Assembly: GCA_015179045.1 (NCBI GenBank)
Contig: WHUZ01000119.1
Span: forward strand, 1 to 64,000
From: Kalaharituber pfeilii
Taxonomy: Eukaryota; Ascomycota; Pezizomycetes; Pezizales; Pezizaceae
DNA: 64,000 bases
Reading direction: 5' to 3'
Shown here: positions 47,212 to 57,875 of the stretch, one piece after another
Layout of the letters: every line of letters begins with the position of its first letter
How positions within the stretch are numbered: position 1 is the first letter of the stretch
The notes under the pieces: model-generated
The model's input: the letters and a program-made list of their open reading frames with translations, nothing else
Told to the model about the DNA's origin: nothing
The model's database searches: none
Made by a program: the position numbers and the translations under genes

Positions 47212-47675
47212 GTGGTCTCATCTGCAACAGTACCCTATACGAGTCATGCAGGCTCAGAAAAAGCGAAAATACATATGAAGCCTCGTACGGAGAATTGGAG
47301 GTTCCTCTTTTTTCCACTCTTGAGGATGAATCTCTTCCTAATGTCGGAATTGAAGACTCCAGGCGTTATGCTCTCGTTGATATTACAGTTCCCCAAAATG
47401 CCCTCCCGAACTGGCTAAATTGGATGTCGGGGTGCCGCTTGCTTCTTGTTTGCCAGGAACTTGGGAGGATCGAACTTGAACCGAATGATTTGAAGGACCC
47501 GTGTTACAAGCCTTGTACATGCGTATGGTCACGGAAGGAGGTCATCCGCTTGCGGAGGATTACTACTCTCATGTTTCGCCCGACAGCATTCCATCCAAAG
47601 ATTCCCTTTCTTCGTCGGGCGAAACATATTGTTCCGGATGGCACCTGCGTTGGGCCTCTATTTAGCCTCGAGTAG
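47212..47675 (+). CDS. Unrecognised protein-coding segment
   Basis: The frame ending at 47675 reads EVPLFSTLEDESLPNVGIED, then RRYALVDITVPQNALPNWLN and MSGCRLLLVCQELGRIELEP, then a basic C-terminal part. Its composition looks protein-like, but the true start and any upstream exon are unclear, and I recognise no family. Confidence 0.35.
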
Positions 47676-48387
47676 TCCTATCACGCCGAGCAATACCCCA
47701 GGGCGCTGTTTTAAACATATTACCTTCCGATTGCCGGATCATGGCTGCATCAGCCGCCGTTGCTGAAAACACCGAAAATAGCGCGCATAGGGAGGCGGAG
47801 GCGGGAGCAAGGTTGAAGATGGGCGGACCAGAATATCTTGCTGCCCAACGAGGGTGCGGCATCAACGTGGGCTTTGCTTTGAGATCATGTGTTATGTAAC
47901 TCTAAGACCACGCGGGTAGTATGCTTGGATAGGAAGGTACATGTTTCTTCTTTGTTTTCTTTGTTCCTCGGGTGGTAATAAGGCCGCGGTAAACTACATG
48001 TAACGCGCTGGGAGGAACAACGTCAGCTGAGAGCTAAATTACTTCCACAACTAAACCCTCCAAATTCAATCCCAACCCGTCTGGCAAACCCGCCACGCTC
48101 AAGATTCTTTGAATTCCGTCCGCTTCGCCCTATGCACTTGAACCATGACTCGCAGCCACTACAGAACGCAACAGCAGCAATGATCGATATAATCCCTGCA
48201 CACTTTGGAGTAGATATAGATGAACGAATGGCATGTGATAGGGGGTCCAGATGGTGGAGACAGTTGTTGATGGCGAAACTATTGAAGCAATCACTGCAGA
48301 CTTAACTACTGATGAGAAGGCAGAATTGATGAGGATCAGGCGAAAAGGTGGGGCCGGTTAAGAGGGAGCTAGATAGAAGGAGGATCC
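47676..48387. other. No gene recognised
   Basis: Short frames only. The last 200 bases before the LTR-like block contain acidic coding-like bits without a continuous frame. Confidence 0.4.
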
Positions 48388-48548
48388 TGTGGGTAGCAAG
48401 GATGGCTTGGGGCTCTTGGCAGAAGGTCACGTGAGGAAACTGTAGAAATTATTACAAAGGGAAGGTATGACGGACAGCGGAAGAGGGATAAAAGGCGAGG
48501 GACAACCTGTACTTAGTTCTAGTTCTTCACCCCACTGTTGGTACGAAG
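48388..48548 (+). repeat. LTR-like leader, second copy
   Basis: It aligns with 41310-41468 over its length, including CAGCGGAAGAGGGATAAAAG and ACAACCTGTACTTAGTTCTA. Confidence 0.65.
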
Positions 48549-48699
48549 TGCGAAACGAAGAGAAGAGAACGTGGTTGATTGTATGTGCTACAGTACAGAA
48601 AGTCTATATATATGATAGCCATGAGCACCTCACGTGCTGCCCTTGTCTCCACGTGCCTTCCATGCCGAGCTTGCCTTTACAGTACCCATCACGTCATCG

Positions 48700-48843
48700 T
48701 CACCATACCTCCACCATATGCTGAGCCAATTGTTCAACTTGAAAATGGACTCATCGGTGCCCATGGGTGACTATTTGAGCAACTTTGATCAGGCATGGAA
48801 GCTCCTTAAGGCAGTTGTCTCGAACCCGAAGTTCTCGAACTGA
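48700..48843 (+). pseudogene. Gag-like fragment (copia-type pattern)
   Basis: The frame reads DSSVPMGDYLSNFDQAWKLL, then KAVVSN, a pattern like the helical core of copia Gag proteins, and stops at 48843. It lies about 150 bp after an LTR-like block, as at 41.3 kb, but the coding part differs from the 41513 Gag. Confidence 0.45.
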
Positions 48844-49384
48844 AGTGCATCAACTCGAACTTCCTACGCCTAGTACTCTACTAAAGAATGTCGTGATCAT
48901 CGATGTTATGATCGCCAGCGCTGCATACGAGTATTGTTCATGTAATATATTATACCCCAGAACCCTTTCTTTCTAAAAATCCTTGTGTGGGGGCCGGGGA
49001 CTTTTATCTCGCAGATGCATTGGGTTCGCACCTGGATGCGGTAAAGGCACTCTACGACATTCCTCAATCTACGATGAACCTCAGCGAGCGATTTTACGAA
49101 TTCTTAGATATCTCCACTGGCGTTCAGCAGGGAGACACAGTATCCCTTTTTTACTATCGGTCAATTGGGTTTGTTGAATAACGATGACCCATTTTTTGGC
49201 AGGACTTAGTGCAATTTCCCGCCTGATGCTGTCGGACGATTCTTCTTTGCCCAGGAGCGAAGTCAGCTTGCTGAGCAGCGGTGGGTGGAGTACAAGCTGC
49301 ACAAGGCCTTGTTTCCCAATTGGGAAAAATGCCAAGAATTGGGACCGGCTTTCAACTACTCTCTATACCACAGTCGCTACCAGT

Positions 49385-49985
49385 TTTTTTTTTTCCTTTT
49401 CTTTTATCATTACTCGCATGCCGCTCTAGGGGCTTCGGCGAGATTAAATACTTGTACTTGTACATAGGAGATAAAAAGGAAAGGAGAGTGAAACTAGGCC
49501 CTCTTCTCTCTACCCATCACCCCCCCGTCCACTCCAACATCGCCGCCAGCGGGTCTCTGCTCTCCTCCATCGTCTTCGGAGGTTCTCTCACCGCGTCCTG
49601 CCCCCCCGACCATCTCTGCCTCCAGACTCTGCATCGGCCTTCCAAGATGTGATCCACTGATTCTTCCCCTTCCGCGCACTATCGGCACTCCGGAGTCTCC
49701 GCCTTGCCTACTCTGAACCTCAGGCCCGGAGGCCTTTCCACCCCCAGCAGCCCCGCCAGTGTGTCTGCCAGTCCCCCCAGTCGCTGTAGCGGTCGTAGTT
49801 CAGTCTCAGCCTGTCTCTCTCTTCCGCCCGTCGGGCTCTCAACTCCATGCACATCCCGACCTCCGTGATCACTTCAGGCTGGTAGGGAAGCAAGGCGCCG
49901 ATCTTGGCTGCACTGTCTGCTCTCTCATTGCCCTCCAGGCCTTTGTGCCCTTTGACCTATATTGCTGCCACGTCCATCCCCCCTC
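49385..49985 (-). mobile_element. LINE 3' end with RNase H tail (family 1 source type)
   Basis: On the minus strand the piece opens with the C-terminal RNase H sequence VKGHKGLEGNERADSAAKIG, the usual H-x-G-x2-GNE-x2-D signature. It then runs through about 450 bp of frame-broken sequence and ends CCCCTAGAGCGGCATGCGAG TAATGATA plus an A-rich tail. RNase H downstream of the reverse transcriptase and a 3' poly-A fit Tad-type LINEs of ascomycetes. The polymerase is missing, because upstream sequence is replaced by the hAT relic at 49991. This links the short family-1 tails to a LINE. Confidence 0.78.
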
Positions 49986-49990
49986 GGGCC

Positions 49991-50759
49991 CAGTGTTCCC
50001 AACGGGCCATAGAAATCTAGGCCTGGGCCGGCCTGAAACATTCAGGCCGGCCGTGAGGTCCGCCCGCGCCGGTCCAGGCGGCCTGAATGTTTCAGGCCGG
50101 CCCAGGCCGTCCAGGCCGGTCCAGGCCATTCAGGCCATTCAGGCCGGTCCAGGCCATTCAGGCTGCAGTGTGAGTTAAGTTATACAGTAGCTAGCTATAT
50201 ACAGAACGTACTCTAAATTCTACGTATACCTCATTCTCTAATGTTTAGGATTTTGTTTGCTGATTTTACACCGCCAGTATCGCTTTCCATTAGCCATGCA
50301 CATCTTCACCATTGTGTCAAATCCAACTTTGTCGCACCAGATTTTTGTAACCCAAATTCCAGAAGACTCAATATCGGCATCAGATTGGACTGCAGGGAAT
50401 CGTCGATGCAAGGTCAAAACTTGAACTGCACTATGGAGAGTGAAAGATAGGAGAATACTAAAGGAATCATCATGGTGGTTGGAATGTCTGTCTCCTTGCA
50501 ATACTAATAAGAAATTAGTCAAGCGATACAAAAAAAAAATTACTTACCTGAATACCTGCGAAAAGCGCTGCTCAATAAAAAAAAGTCTAGATAGTTATCC
50601 GAAAATATTGAAAGGTTCATATTAAATCCGTGTCCAAGTAACCTGAAGGTGGCCCCTGAAATTGCTTGAACGGCCTGAACGGCCTGGACGGCCTGGGCCA
50701 TCTGGAACCTTGGCCTGGCCGGCCTGGGCTGTTTCAGGCCTGGCCGGTTGGGAACACTG
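49991..50759 (-). mobile_element. Non-autonomous hAT element, 769 bp, with BED-finger relic
   Basis: The ends CAGTGTTCCCAAC (49991) and GTTGGGAACACTG (to 50759) are inverted, typical of hAT ends. Subterminal regions are packed with AGGCC/GGCCT motifs, including a 24-bp inverted pair GGGCCGGCCTGAAACATTCA / TGAATGTTTCAGGCCGGCCC. The minus strand around 50238-50380 reads GIWVTKIWCDKVGFDTMVK and NGKRYWRCKI, resembling the BED zinc finger of a hAT transposase with its distal Cys lost. No 8-bp target duplication is present (CTCGGGCC left, GATGGAAG right), so one flank was probably lost by rearrangement. Confidence 0.75.
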
Positions 50760-50774
50760 GATGGAAGAGGAGGC

Positions 50775-50813
50775 TTTGTTTTTTGTTTTTTTTTTATCAT
50801 TTATCGCTTACCG
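50775..50813 (-). mobile_element. LINE tail (family 1), 39 bp
   Basis: A T-rich run followed by ATCATTTATCGCTTACCG, flanked by a perfect 13-bp duplication TGGAAGAGGAGGC at 50762-50774 and 50814-50826. The related block at 13133-13316 shows the empty site. Confidence 0.88.
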
Positions 50814-50998
50814 TGGAAGAGGAGGCGAGACAGGAGGAGTATACATTAGATGCAGGAAAAGGGAAGTCCTAGGAATAGAGGAGCAAGACTACTGACTTAC
50901 AGGCCTAACGAGTGGACCAGGAACTAAAATTTGTACCGCATTTCCCCAGGAGAATGAACCTACAGAAAGTGGCCTGGGCAGTAGCCCGCAGACTAGGG
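50814..50998 (+). repeat. Repeat block, inverted partner of 13133-13316
   Basis: About 180 bp are near-identical to the reverse complement of 13133-13316. Confidence 0.8.
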
Positions 50999-51194
50999 GG
51001 GACTAGGACTCTTGAAGAGGAGGCAGATAAACATACGCGCACTTCACGGAATGGAGAGAGTTCGAGTGGAAGAGAGGGCACTTGGATTCGAAGAGGGTGG
51101 CATAAGCAGAAGCAGAGAGGGTCGACTACCTATGCAGACAGCTGGATCGGAGGGCAGATCTGCCATGGGCCAGACTACCAACTCTGGTACAAAA

Positions 51195-51352
51195 TGTGAT
51201 GATAATAGAGTAGTAAAGATTAGACTAATGAATTGATGGGATGATGGATAACGAACATAACAGAACAATATGATGGTTTATATATAGGAGAAAATAGAGA
51301 AAACTATAACGTTGCCACGTGTATGCGTTTGCGAAACTAACTGGGGCCAACA
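51195..51352 (-). mobile_element. Copia-like LTR with primer-binding site
   Basis: On the minus strand it begins TGTTGGCCCCAGTTAG, contains CCTATATATAAACC (TATA box) and ends TCATCACA. Directly after comes TTTTGTACCAGAGTTGG (51194-51178), close to the initiator-Met primer-binding site that follows copia LTRs. The coding part beyond is lost after about 190 bp. The outer flank begins CATGA; a target duplication cannot be tested without the other end. Confidence 0.65.
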
Positions 51353-51534
51353 CATGAGGCTGTGCTTCGCTGCAATGTGACGAGTGCTGAAGATAATATG
51401 TACAGTAACAATAGCTGAACATGATGACAATGTCGGCTTGTGTCTTGCATCAGCCTGACTCTTGGATCGGGTCGACTCGTTTCTTTCAGCTCGTAACTTT
51501 CAACAACCTCTACTGGCCTTAGCCAGCAGGGAGG

Positions 51535-51790
51535 AATGGAGCAAAAGATAGCAGAGGCAGAAGCTCAAGGCTGGAAACTGGTGTACACAGACTGGAGTGG
51601 ATTGAAGAAAAGGACCGGAGCTGGCTATTGGAAGGCCAGAGGCCAGAAGCAGTATACCTAGGCGAGAGGGCAACAGTCAATGACGTAGAACTAATCCCTA
51701 TAGCAGGCCTTACAGAGGGAGGAATAGGACGAACTGCTAATCATTTCAGACTCTCAGATGACAATGGGAAGACCGCAGAAGATCACCAAA
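51535..51790 (+). pseudogene. LINE RNase H domain remnant
   Basis: The plus strand encodes GWKLVYTDWSGLKKRTGAGYW, then after one frameshift AVYLGERATVNDVELIPIAG and GGIGRTANHFRLSDDNGK. YTD-x-S and YLG-x2-ATV-x-D-x-E-L are the first two active-site blocks of LINE-type RNase H; the Asp and Glu positions are kept. It is broken by the frameshift and lacks the rest of the element. Confidence 0.78.
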
Positions 51791-52197
51791 GGGCCAACCG
51801 ACACTAGATGGTGTGGGCAGTCTGTACTGGGAGGCTTGGGAAAGGAGGACGGAATGAGGCTTAGATGCGTAGAAAAGTAGAGGGGATAACGCAGGATTTG
51901 GCAAGACTGAATTCTTTCATGATCTGTCTCACTGATACATGACGAGGTTCTAGAGCCATGTATATTCAGAAATACATAAGACGAAGTTGCATACAAAACC
52001 ATGAAGCGCAATAGCTAAGTGTTTGGTCTGCCAAGTATGGAGGGCAAACGGTGCGCCTCGTATGCTCGGACTCATTCATGGCCCTCTACTGACATCCGGC
52101 GATGAAAGTCAACTCCGATGAGATCGACCGATCATGTCAGACCGGTCAGACATTGTCGCAGACCTCTTGGACTGCCAGGGCACGGCCCGTCTACCTT

Positions 52198-52280
52198 TTT
52201 TTTTTTTTTTTTTTTTAAATATCATTACTCGCTGGCCGCCCTGTGGGCTATGGCGAGGTATGTTTATGTGCCTAACTGGT
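52198..52280 (-). mobile_element. LINE tail (family 1), 83 bp
   Basis: The reverse strand ends CCTCGCCATAGCCCACAGGG, CGGCCAGCGAGTAATGATAT and poly-A. It is flanked by a perfect 11-bp duplication CCGTCTACCTT at 52187-52197 and 52281-52291. Confidence 0.88.
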
Positions 52281-52458
52281 CCGTCTACCTTAGCTAGTCA
52301 TGGTTTCCAACAATTTTCATTTATTATCTCCTTCGTGCCCTGTCTCGTCATAGCACTCGGGGCGGTATATGAGTAATGATATAGAAAGAAAAAAAAGATG
52401 TATTGAAAAACATGCGTACTTCAGAAAGATTGAAGTGATGGTCCATCCATAGCCATAT

Positions 52459-52486
52459 GTAATGATAAAAAAAAAAAAAAAAAAAA
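52459..52486 (+). mobile_element. Minimal LINE tail (family 1), 28 bp
   Basis: Only GTAATGAT and a poly-A tract remain, flanked by a perfect 13-bp duplication TCCATAGCCATAT at 52446-52458 and 52487-52499. It lies about 60 bp downstream of the coiled-coil gene's stop, probably in its 3' untranslated region. Confidence 0.82.
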
Positions 52487-52547
52487 TCCATAGCCATATA
52501 AACCCAGCTTTCTTCATTGACGACCAATGAACCGAATGGTAACACAA

Positions 52548-54475
52548 TTAGGAGGCCACAAAAATGACATAGAAGCTTTCCCGATCGCCCCTCGCTCCCT
52601 GCAAAGTAACGGTTCCCGACTCGCCATCTAGGCTCAAATACCTACCTGGGAATGCCACTGACTCAATCGCTACTAACTGCTGATATACTCCCAAACGACG
52701 AATCCGAAATTTTTCTTGAATGCTACAACCGCTGGAGCCTTCCCTGATGTACCGGCAATCCACAACCCCACCTCCAGCTTCTTTCGCAATACCCGGGCTC
52801 AGGTCTGAGCAATCACAGGTAGCACGCAGATAGACACTGGACTGAAATGCGATGATATCACCAGGATAATACTTAAGAACGAATATTTCATGGATCCAGA
52901 CATTATGGTTGACAGAAACTATACCGTTGTCCCTGGGGCCATATGGGGATACCTCGTTGCTATTCATTCTAACGAATTTGTTTGGCAATTGGGATGACAT
53001 CATTGCCACACAGGGCATAGATGGCGATTCCAGTCCTGGGGTGCTAAATTGTGCATGCACTTGACTTTTTTCCTGAAGTGCCGCCGATACTGTTTGAAGC
53101 TCCATCTTCAATGAACAAATCTCGTTGCCTTTCTTTGCAAGGTCGCTGCTAGCATCCTGGAGTACTGCCGATACTGTTTGAACCTCCATTTTCAATGAAC
53201 AAATCTCGTTGTCTTTCTGTGCGAGGTCGCTGCTAGCATCCTGAAGTGCTACCGATACTGTTTGAACCTCCATTTTCAATGAACAAATCTCATTGTCTTT
53301 CTTTGCGAGATCGCTGCTAGCATCCTGAAGTGCTACCGATACTGTTTGAGCCTCCATTTTCAATGAACAAATCTCATTGTCTTTCTGTGCGATGTCGCTG
53401 CTAGCATCCTGAAGTGCTACCGATACTGTTTGAAGCTCCATATTCAATGAACAAATCTCGTTACCTTTCTTTGCAAGGTCACTGCTAGCATCCTGAAGTG
53501 CTGCCGATATTGTTTGAACCTCCATCCTCAATGAACAAACCTCGTTACCTTTCTTTGGAAGGTCGCTGCTAGCATCCTGAAGTGCTGCCGACACTGTTTG
53601 AACCTCCATTTTCAATGAACAAATCTCGTTGTCTTTCTGTGTGATGTCGCTGCTAGCATCCTGAAGTGCTGCCGATACTGTTTGAACCTCCATTTTCAAT
53701 GAACAAATCTCATTGTCTTTCTTTGCGAGATCGCTGCTAGCATCCTGAAGTGCTGCCGATACTGTTTGAACCTCCATTTTCAATGAACAAATCTCGTTGT
53801 CTTTCTTTGCGAGGTCGCTACTAGCATCCTGAAGCTGGAGTTGCAGTGCCTCGACCTGAGAGGCCAATTCTTCTAAATCTCGTTCCTCCTCTTGTTGAGA
53901 CTCCACAGGCCCATACTCCGTTGTTGTGCACTCACTTGGGGTGTAGCAAGTACTGCCAGTTTGCCATGGGAATAGGCGCCGGCTTGGACCTGTAAGATTG
54001 CGACGACAGTGGTCGAGATATGGTTTCCGCACCTATTACCACAAGATGAATGATGTCAGTCGATAAACGATTTGAGAGGCGTTTCGCTTTCATAATTCCC
54101 AGAACAGTACGTATTAACGTCTAAGGTTTACCACTGGTCATGTTTGTATGCACGGTACCACACGCTTGATAAAGTATAACAACTTTCCCAACACCAAATC
54201 GTGAACCAGAGGTACCCCCTAGTTCACCCCCACAATGATCATATGTGAAGGGGAGCGTGATGTCTGCGTGCAGAGGGCGTACCCACCGAATTGACTAGTT
54301 TGACGAAAATGAGTTGTCGATCCAGATTTGTCTCAACCACAGAAGCAAACCAATCCCATAACTTGTCGAAATCGACGTCCGTCAAGATTTCGTCGGGTAT
54401 GAGAAGGTCACAGTCACGTTTGGGGCGGCGACTGCACATGCTTGGTGCACCCTGTGCAGCAGCTGATGAGGCCAT
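52548..54475 (-). CDS. Coiled-coil repeat protein with C-terminal beta-trefoil-like domain
   Basis: Exon 1 (54475-54287) starts MASSAAAQG and encodes a short helical domain (DEILTDVDFDKLWDWFAS). A 254-nt intron (GTGGGT...AATAG) leads in frame into 54032-52548. The core is nine tandem 28-residue repeats (LQDASSDLAKKDNEICSLKM, then EVQTVSAA), exactly four heptads each, so a long continuous coiled coil is expected. The underlying 84-bp repeats are near-identical. The last 130 residues (VSVNHNVWIHEIF, AIESVAFPGRYLSLDGE, GTVTLQ) look like a beta-trefoil of fascin or lectin type, with AIESVAFPGRYL being the clearest motif. No signal peptide or membrane segment is seen. A role as a multimeric scaffold or ligand-binding protein is inference. 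Confidence 0.78.
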
Positions 54476-54831
54476 GTTGCTTAGTTGTGTAAATATTATG
54501 GACTAAGAGGTAGTCGATACCAGAGCTTGGAACGCCTATTTGTATGGAACTGGCCGGTAGAAGCTTGCTAATGCGAAAATGGATGTGCATTAATTATATC
54601 GTAGAAAGCGGGGAAATCGTTGATCTCGGTTGTGGCGCCAAGAACTATTCCGACCGATTCACCAATCTGGTGCATGCACGATTGTCCATTCGCGAGTCAT
54701 TGATCGTTCGAATGAGCAGATCGATACAGCATTGTTGGAAGGCCTGACTAATATGTATACGGCAACTTCCTCAGAAAAAAGCGTCAGGCTCTTCACGTAC
54801 GCTGCATATTTCACTGCTATGTACAGGGAGG
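54476..54831. other. Upstream region of the coiled-coil gene; no other gene seen
   Basis: Two overlapping short plus-strand frames (54544-54747, 54630-54842) show no domain. The promoter of the minus-strand gene should be here. Confidence 0.4.
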
Positions 54832-55057
54832 GCTCAAATTAGGTGAATAATGATAAATTTGGTTGTAAATAATGGAATTTTGATTTTTTCCTCATTATGA
54901 TAGCAATTATGATTCAGCGATGTTAAATTAGTGTAATGTTAAGCAATTTCTATAGTTGCAACATATCCAAAATAAGTAGTAGAGCGAGGAATGTATGACG
55001 AGGAGTGCCAAAGAGAATGGATCGTTACAGGGGGGGCAGATCGTTACCACATCGGGC
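54832..55057 (+). repeat. Dispersed repeat, inverted partner of 23094-23338
   Basis: It runs from TACAGGGAGGGCTCAA to GTTACCACATCGGGC and matches the other copy through most of its length. Confidence 0.75.
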
Positions 55058-55765
55058 CTGTTAGGGGTTGTCACTGACTTACTGGGAATGGCTACCAGAA
55101 AGTACCACTAACAACAGAGGCGCTTTTAGTGCCTTGGCCCCTTCGTTCATTGGCCTATTGGCTGGCAGTCTCCAGGACCAACGTGACGCCTGTTACCAGT
55201 CAAATTCGACTGGTAGTGGGCTCTTCTGTTATTTCGCACCGTATGCTGCACGCATCACCCACATATTCACATCCCGAGTCACGTCAACATTCAGATGCAT
55301 CTACAGACACAAATAATGCATACATATCCTATTCATATTTATGAGTTCGTCACGCATCAATCAAGAATCATAAGTATCATGATAGCTTTTACATCGCTGT
55401 TAAGCTGTTGTTGTATTATAGCTCTTTGAATTAGATAAGGCATGTTGCAAAAGATTACAGTCGATACGTGTATGCGGTGATGTGTAGAGGCATATAGTTT
55501 GTGGTAATTCGCATTACTTACTGAATTTCTCAAGGGTCAAAAATGGGGTTCCCCCATGACACCTGCTTAGTGTCACTGGAGTATTTTCTCTGGTAGTTAT
55601 TCCCAGTGAGTGACAGCCCCTAGTTATTCTATTGATGATAATTTAGCTATGATAACAAATCTATATTAACTACAGCAGTCTTAAAAGTGCAGCAAATTTT
55701 TAATTATGCTGTATCTATTGTCTTCTAGCATGTGGGTAGGATGTCGCAACTTGGGAGTTATCATG
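55058..55765. other. No gene recognised
   Basis: Two short overlapping frames at 55068-55344 have no recognisable domain; the rest is AT-rich. Confidence 0.4.
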
Positions 55766-56085
55766 TAGTGAGCGGCACGAGCTAGCTCGAGCCGAGCTGG
55801 AGGGTGAGCTCGAGCCAGCTCGTGAGTAAGTGAGCTCGGCTCGAGCCTGGATTGATTATATACATAATATTGACAAACTAAACTAAACTAAGCTAAATTT
55901 TCATCTTTCTCACTACTATCAGCTAAATTGTGCATTTCGAAGTTGTTGGTAGGTCAGAATGAGCTCCAAGTCTCTAATTATTACTATATTAGGTATTTAC
56001 AGTTTATGAAACCTTGCACTGGCTAAGGATTTTAGCGAGCTGTCAAGAAAAACGCAAGCATGATCTCGGCTCGTGCCGCTCACTA
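55766..56085. mobile_element. MITE-like element with 17-bp inverted ends
   Basis: The left end TAGTGAGCGGCACGAGC (55766) and right end GCTCGTGCCGCTCACTA (to 56085) are perfect inverted repeats. Just inside the left end GAGCTCG/CGAGCC motifs recur in both orientations, as in hAT subterminal regions. GAGTTAT lies near both ends but is not directly abutting on the left, so a target duplication is not established. There is no coding sequence. Confidence 0.7.
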
Positions 56086-56454
56086 GAGTTATGTTAATAA
56101 CAATACCCACAGCAATTTTCAAGTGGCAATGGGGTTGTGCAAGCACACAGTAACTAGCTTATCAATTATCCTTGGTAGCAGAACGTTTTCTATCACGTTT
56201 CTCTATATTCATTACTAGCAGCACATAGAGGTACTGAAGGGATTTTGCAACATCCCGGTAAAGTTGTTTGGGTAATTACAAAGCATGATTATTAAGCGCA
56301 AAAATAACCGTAACAGCAAGAGGGATTATGCACACAATTTAGGGATTGTGACTTGGGTAAAATTATGCAAGCTTTTAGTCAAGATTAGTCTCACTTGTTT
56401 CGGCTCAACCAGTGCATTGGCCTAGGGGCTTGGTATGAGACTACAATCCCGCAT
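56086..56454. other. No gene recognised
   Basis: AT-rich sequence without coding signal. Confidence 0.4.
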
Positions 56455-56494
56455 GCTCTGCCATGGCGAACAGTTGCACGCGTGGTCACGTGAC

Positions 56495-56528
<34 letters not shown>

Positions 56529-56529
56529 G
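56455..56529 (+). mobile_element. LINE tail (family 2), 75 bp
   Basis: CTCTGCCATGGCGAACAGTT, then GCACGCGTGGTCACGTGA and a long poly-A. It is flanked by a perfect 11-bp duplication CAATCCCGCAT at 56444-56454 and 56530-56540. Confidence 0.87.
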
Positions 56530-56540
56530 CAATCCCGCAT

Positions 56541-57235
56541 ACAGGCTACGTGTGGGGTCGAAGAAGAAGAGGAAGATCCTGATGCCTTCAAACCCGAGGT
56601 CCTTGAGATTGTAATAATACAAAGAGTAGATTTTGGGAATGAATATGGGTTAACACATTAGCACCTTAAGAATAGAGTACTTCACCTAGAAACTAATTAA
56701 TACTGGGAGCACACAGCAACAACCACTGGACGAGTGCTTGGAAGCCACTCCGCAACTACAACTTCCCCCCAGCGAAACCTACATAGATCGAAAGTGCTGA
56801 GTACGCTGAATGTTTTGATCTAATTCTCATTCCAAAATACCCAACTCCTCAAGTTTCCCCCTTGGGGTGAAGTTTCGAGGAAATATTCAGCTCCCCCCTC
56901 CGTTGCCAGCATACCAACATCCTCGACTTCTTGGCACTCCCACCATGGATCGGACCAATAAATTCATGGCATTGGGCAGCCCAGCACCGAAAAACACACC
57001 TGCAGGTGCCAGAATAACTCTGGCCAGAAGTACCCGTCTCGAGGCCTCACTATACAAGTCAATTAGCGAGCGACTTGGTTGAGTCAACATGACCTATATG
57101 CTTGAAGCAGTGAGAGAAGTCATTGACCACATTGACCAATGTATAGAAGACCAAATGACAAGCCCAAACTTCGGACCAACAGACAGGTTCCTGGAGGAAC
57201 TCTGAGTCTTACACTGTTATACCAACGTCCTTGCG
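56541..57235. other. No gene recognised
   Basis: A plus-strand frame at about 56867-57082 has no recognisable domain. Confidence 0.35.
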
Positions 57236-57300
57236 CCCTGCCATGGCGAACAGCTGCACGCGGGGTCACGTGACAAAAAAAAAAAAAAGAAAAAGAAAGA
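57236..57300 (+). mobile_element. LINE tail (family 2)
   Basis: CCCTGCCATGGCGAACAGCT, then GCACGCGGGGTCACGTGA and an A-rich tail. I do not see a target duplication for this copy. Confidence 0.7.
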
Positions 57301-57875
57301 CATTCGAAAACCGCATAGAGATTCACGACCCTCGCTAGTAAGGTAGGTGGAAACAAGAGAAGTGAAAATAAAACCCAAGCTAAACACAATCAATGTGATG
57401 CCCATAAATCTCTCTATGATACAGGCAAAAGGAAACAGACCAGGTTAACCTCACTCAATGTGCCGTAGCATGTTTCGATGATTTCGGCGATATTTGTCAA
57501 TCATGTTATTTTGGTCGCCAAGTACTGTTATGGCACTTGTTCTCGCATCACATAGTAGCTATCCTGCAGGCCATTTTTCAATGGCAGTGGTGGCTCGGTG
57601 ACTGTAAGTGCTCGAAGTCTTTAATGATCTCAAGGGCGCAATGAAAATTCTTCATGAATATATTCAGGAGAGTCTATTGTCCATAATTATGCAAAACTCA
57701 GCAATCTGCACAGACAGTCCAGAAACATCCTATCTGTAAAAGGCAATACATCTGTAAAAGATAATTTGACTAATATGGCCCTGATGAGTGTGTTACTGTA
57801 GCAGCTATGCAATAAAATAGCGCCCAATCATTGAGACAGTCTGTGCGACATTCCAACAATCGATCTGCGTAGATA
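57301..57875. other. No gene recognised
   Basis: Only short frames precede the left end of the pogo element. Confidence 0.4.
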
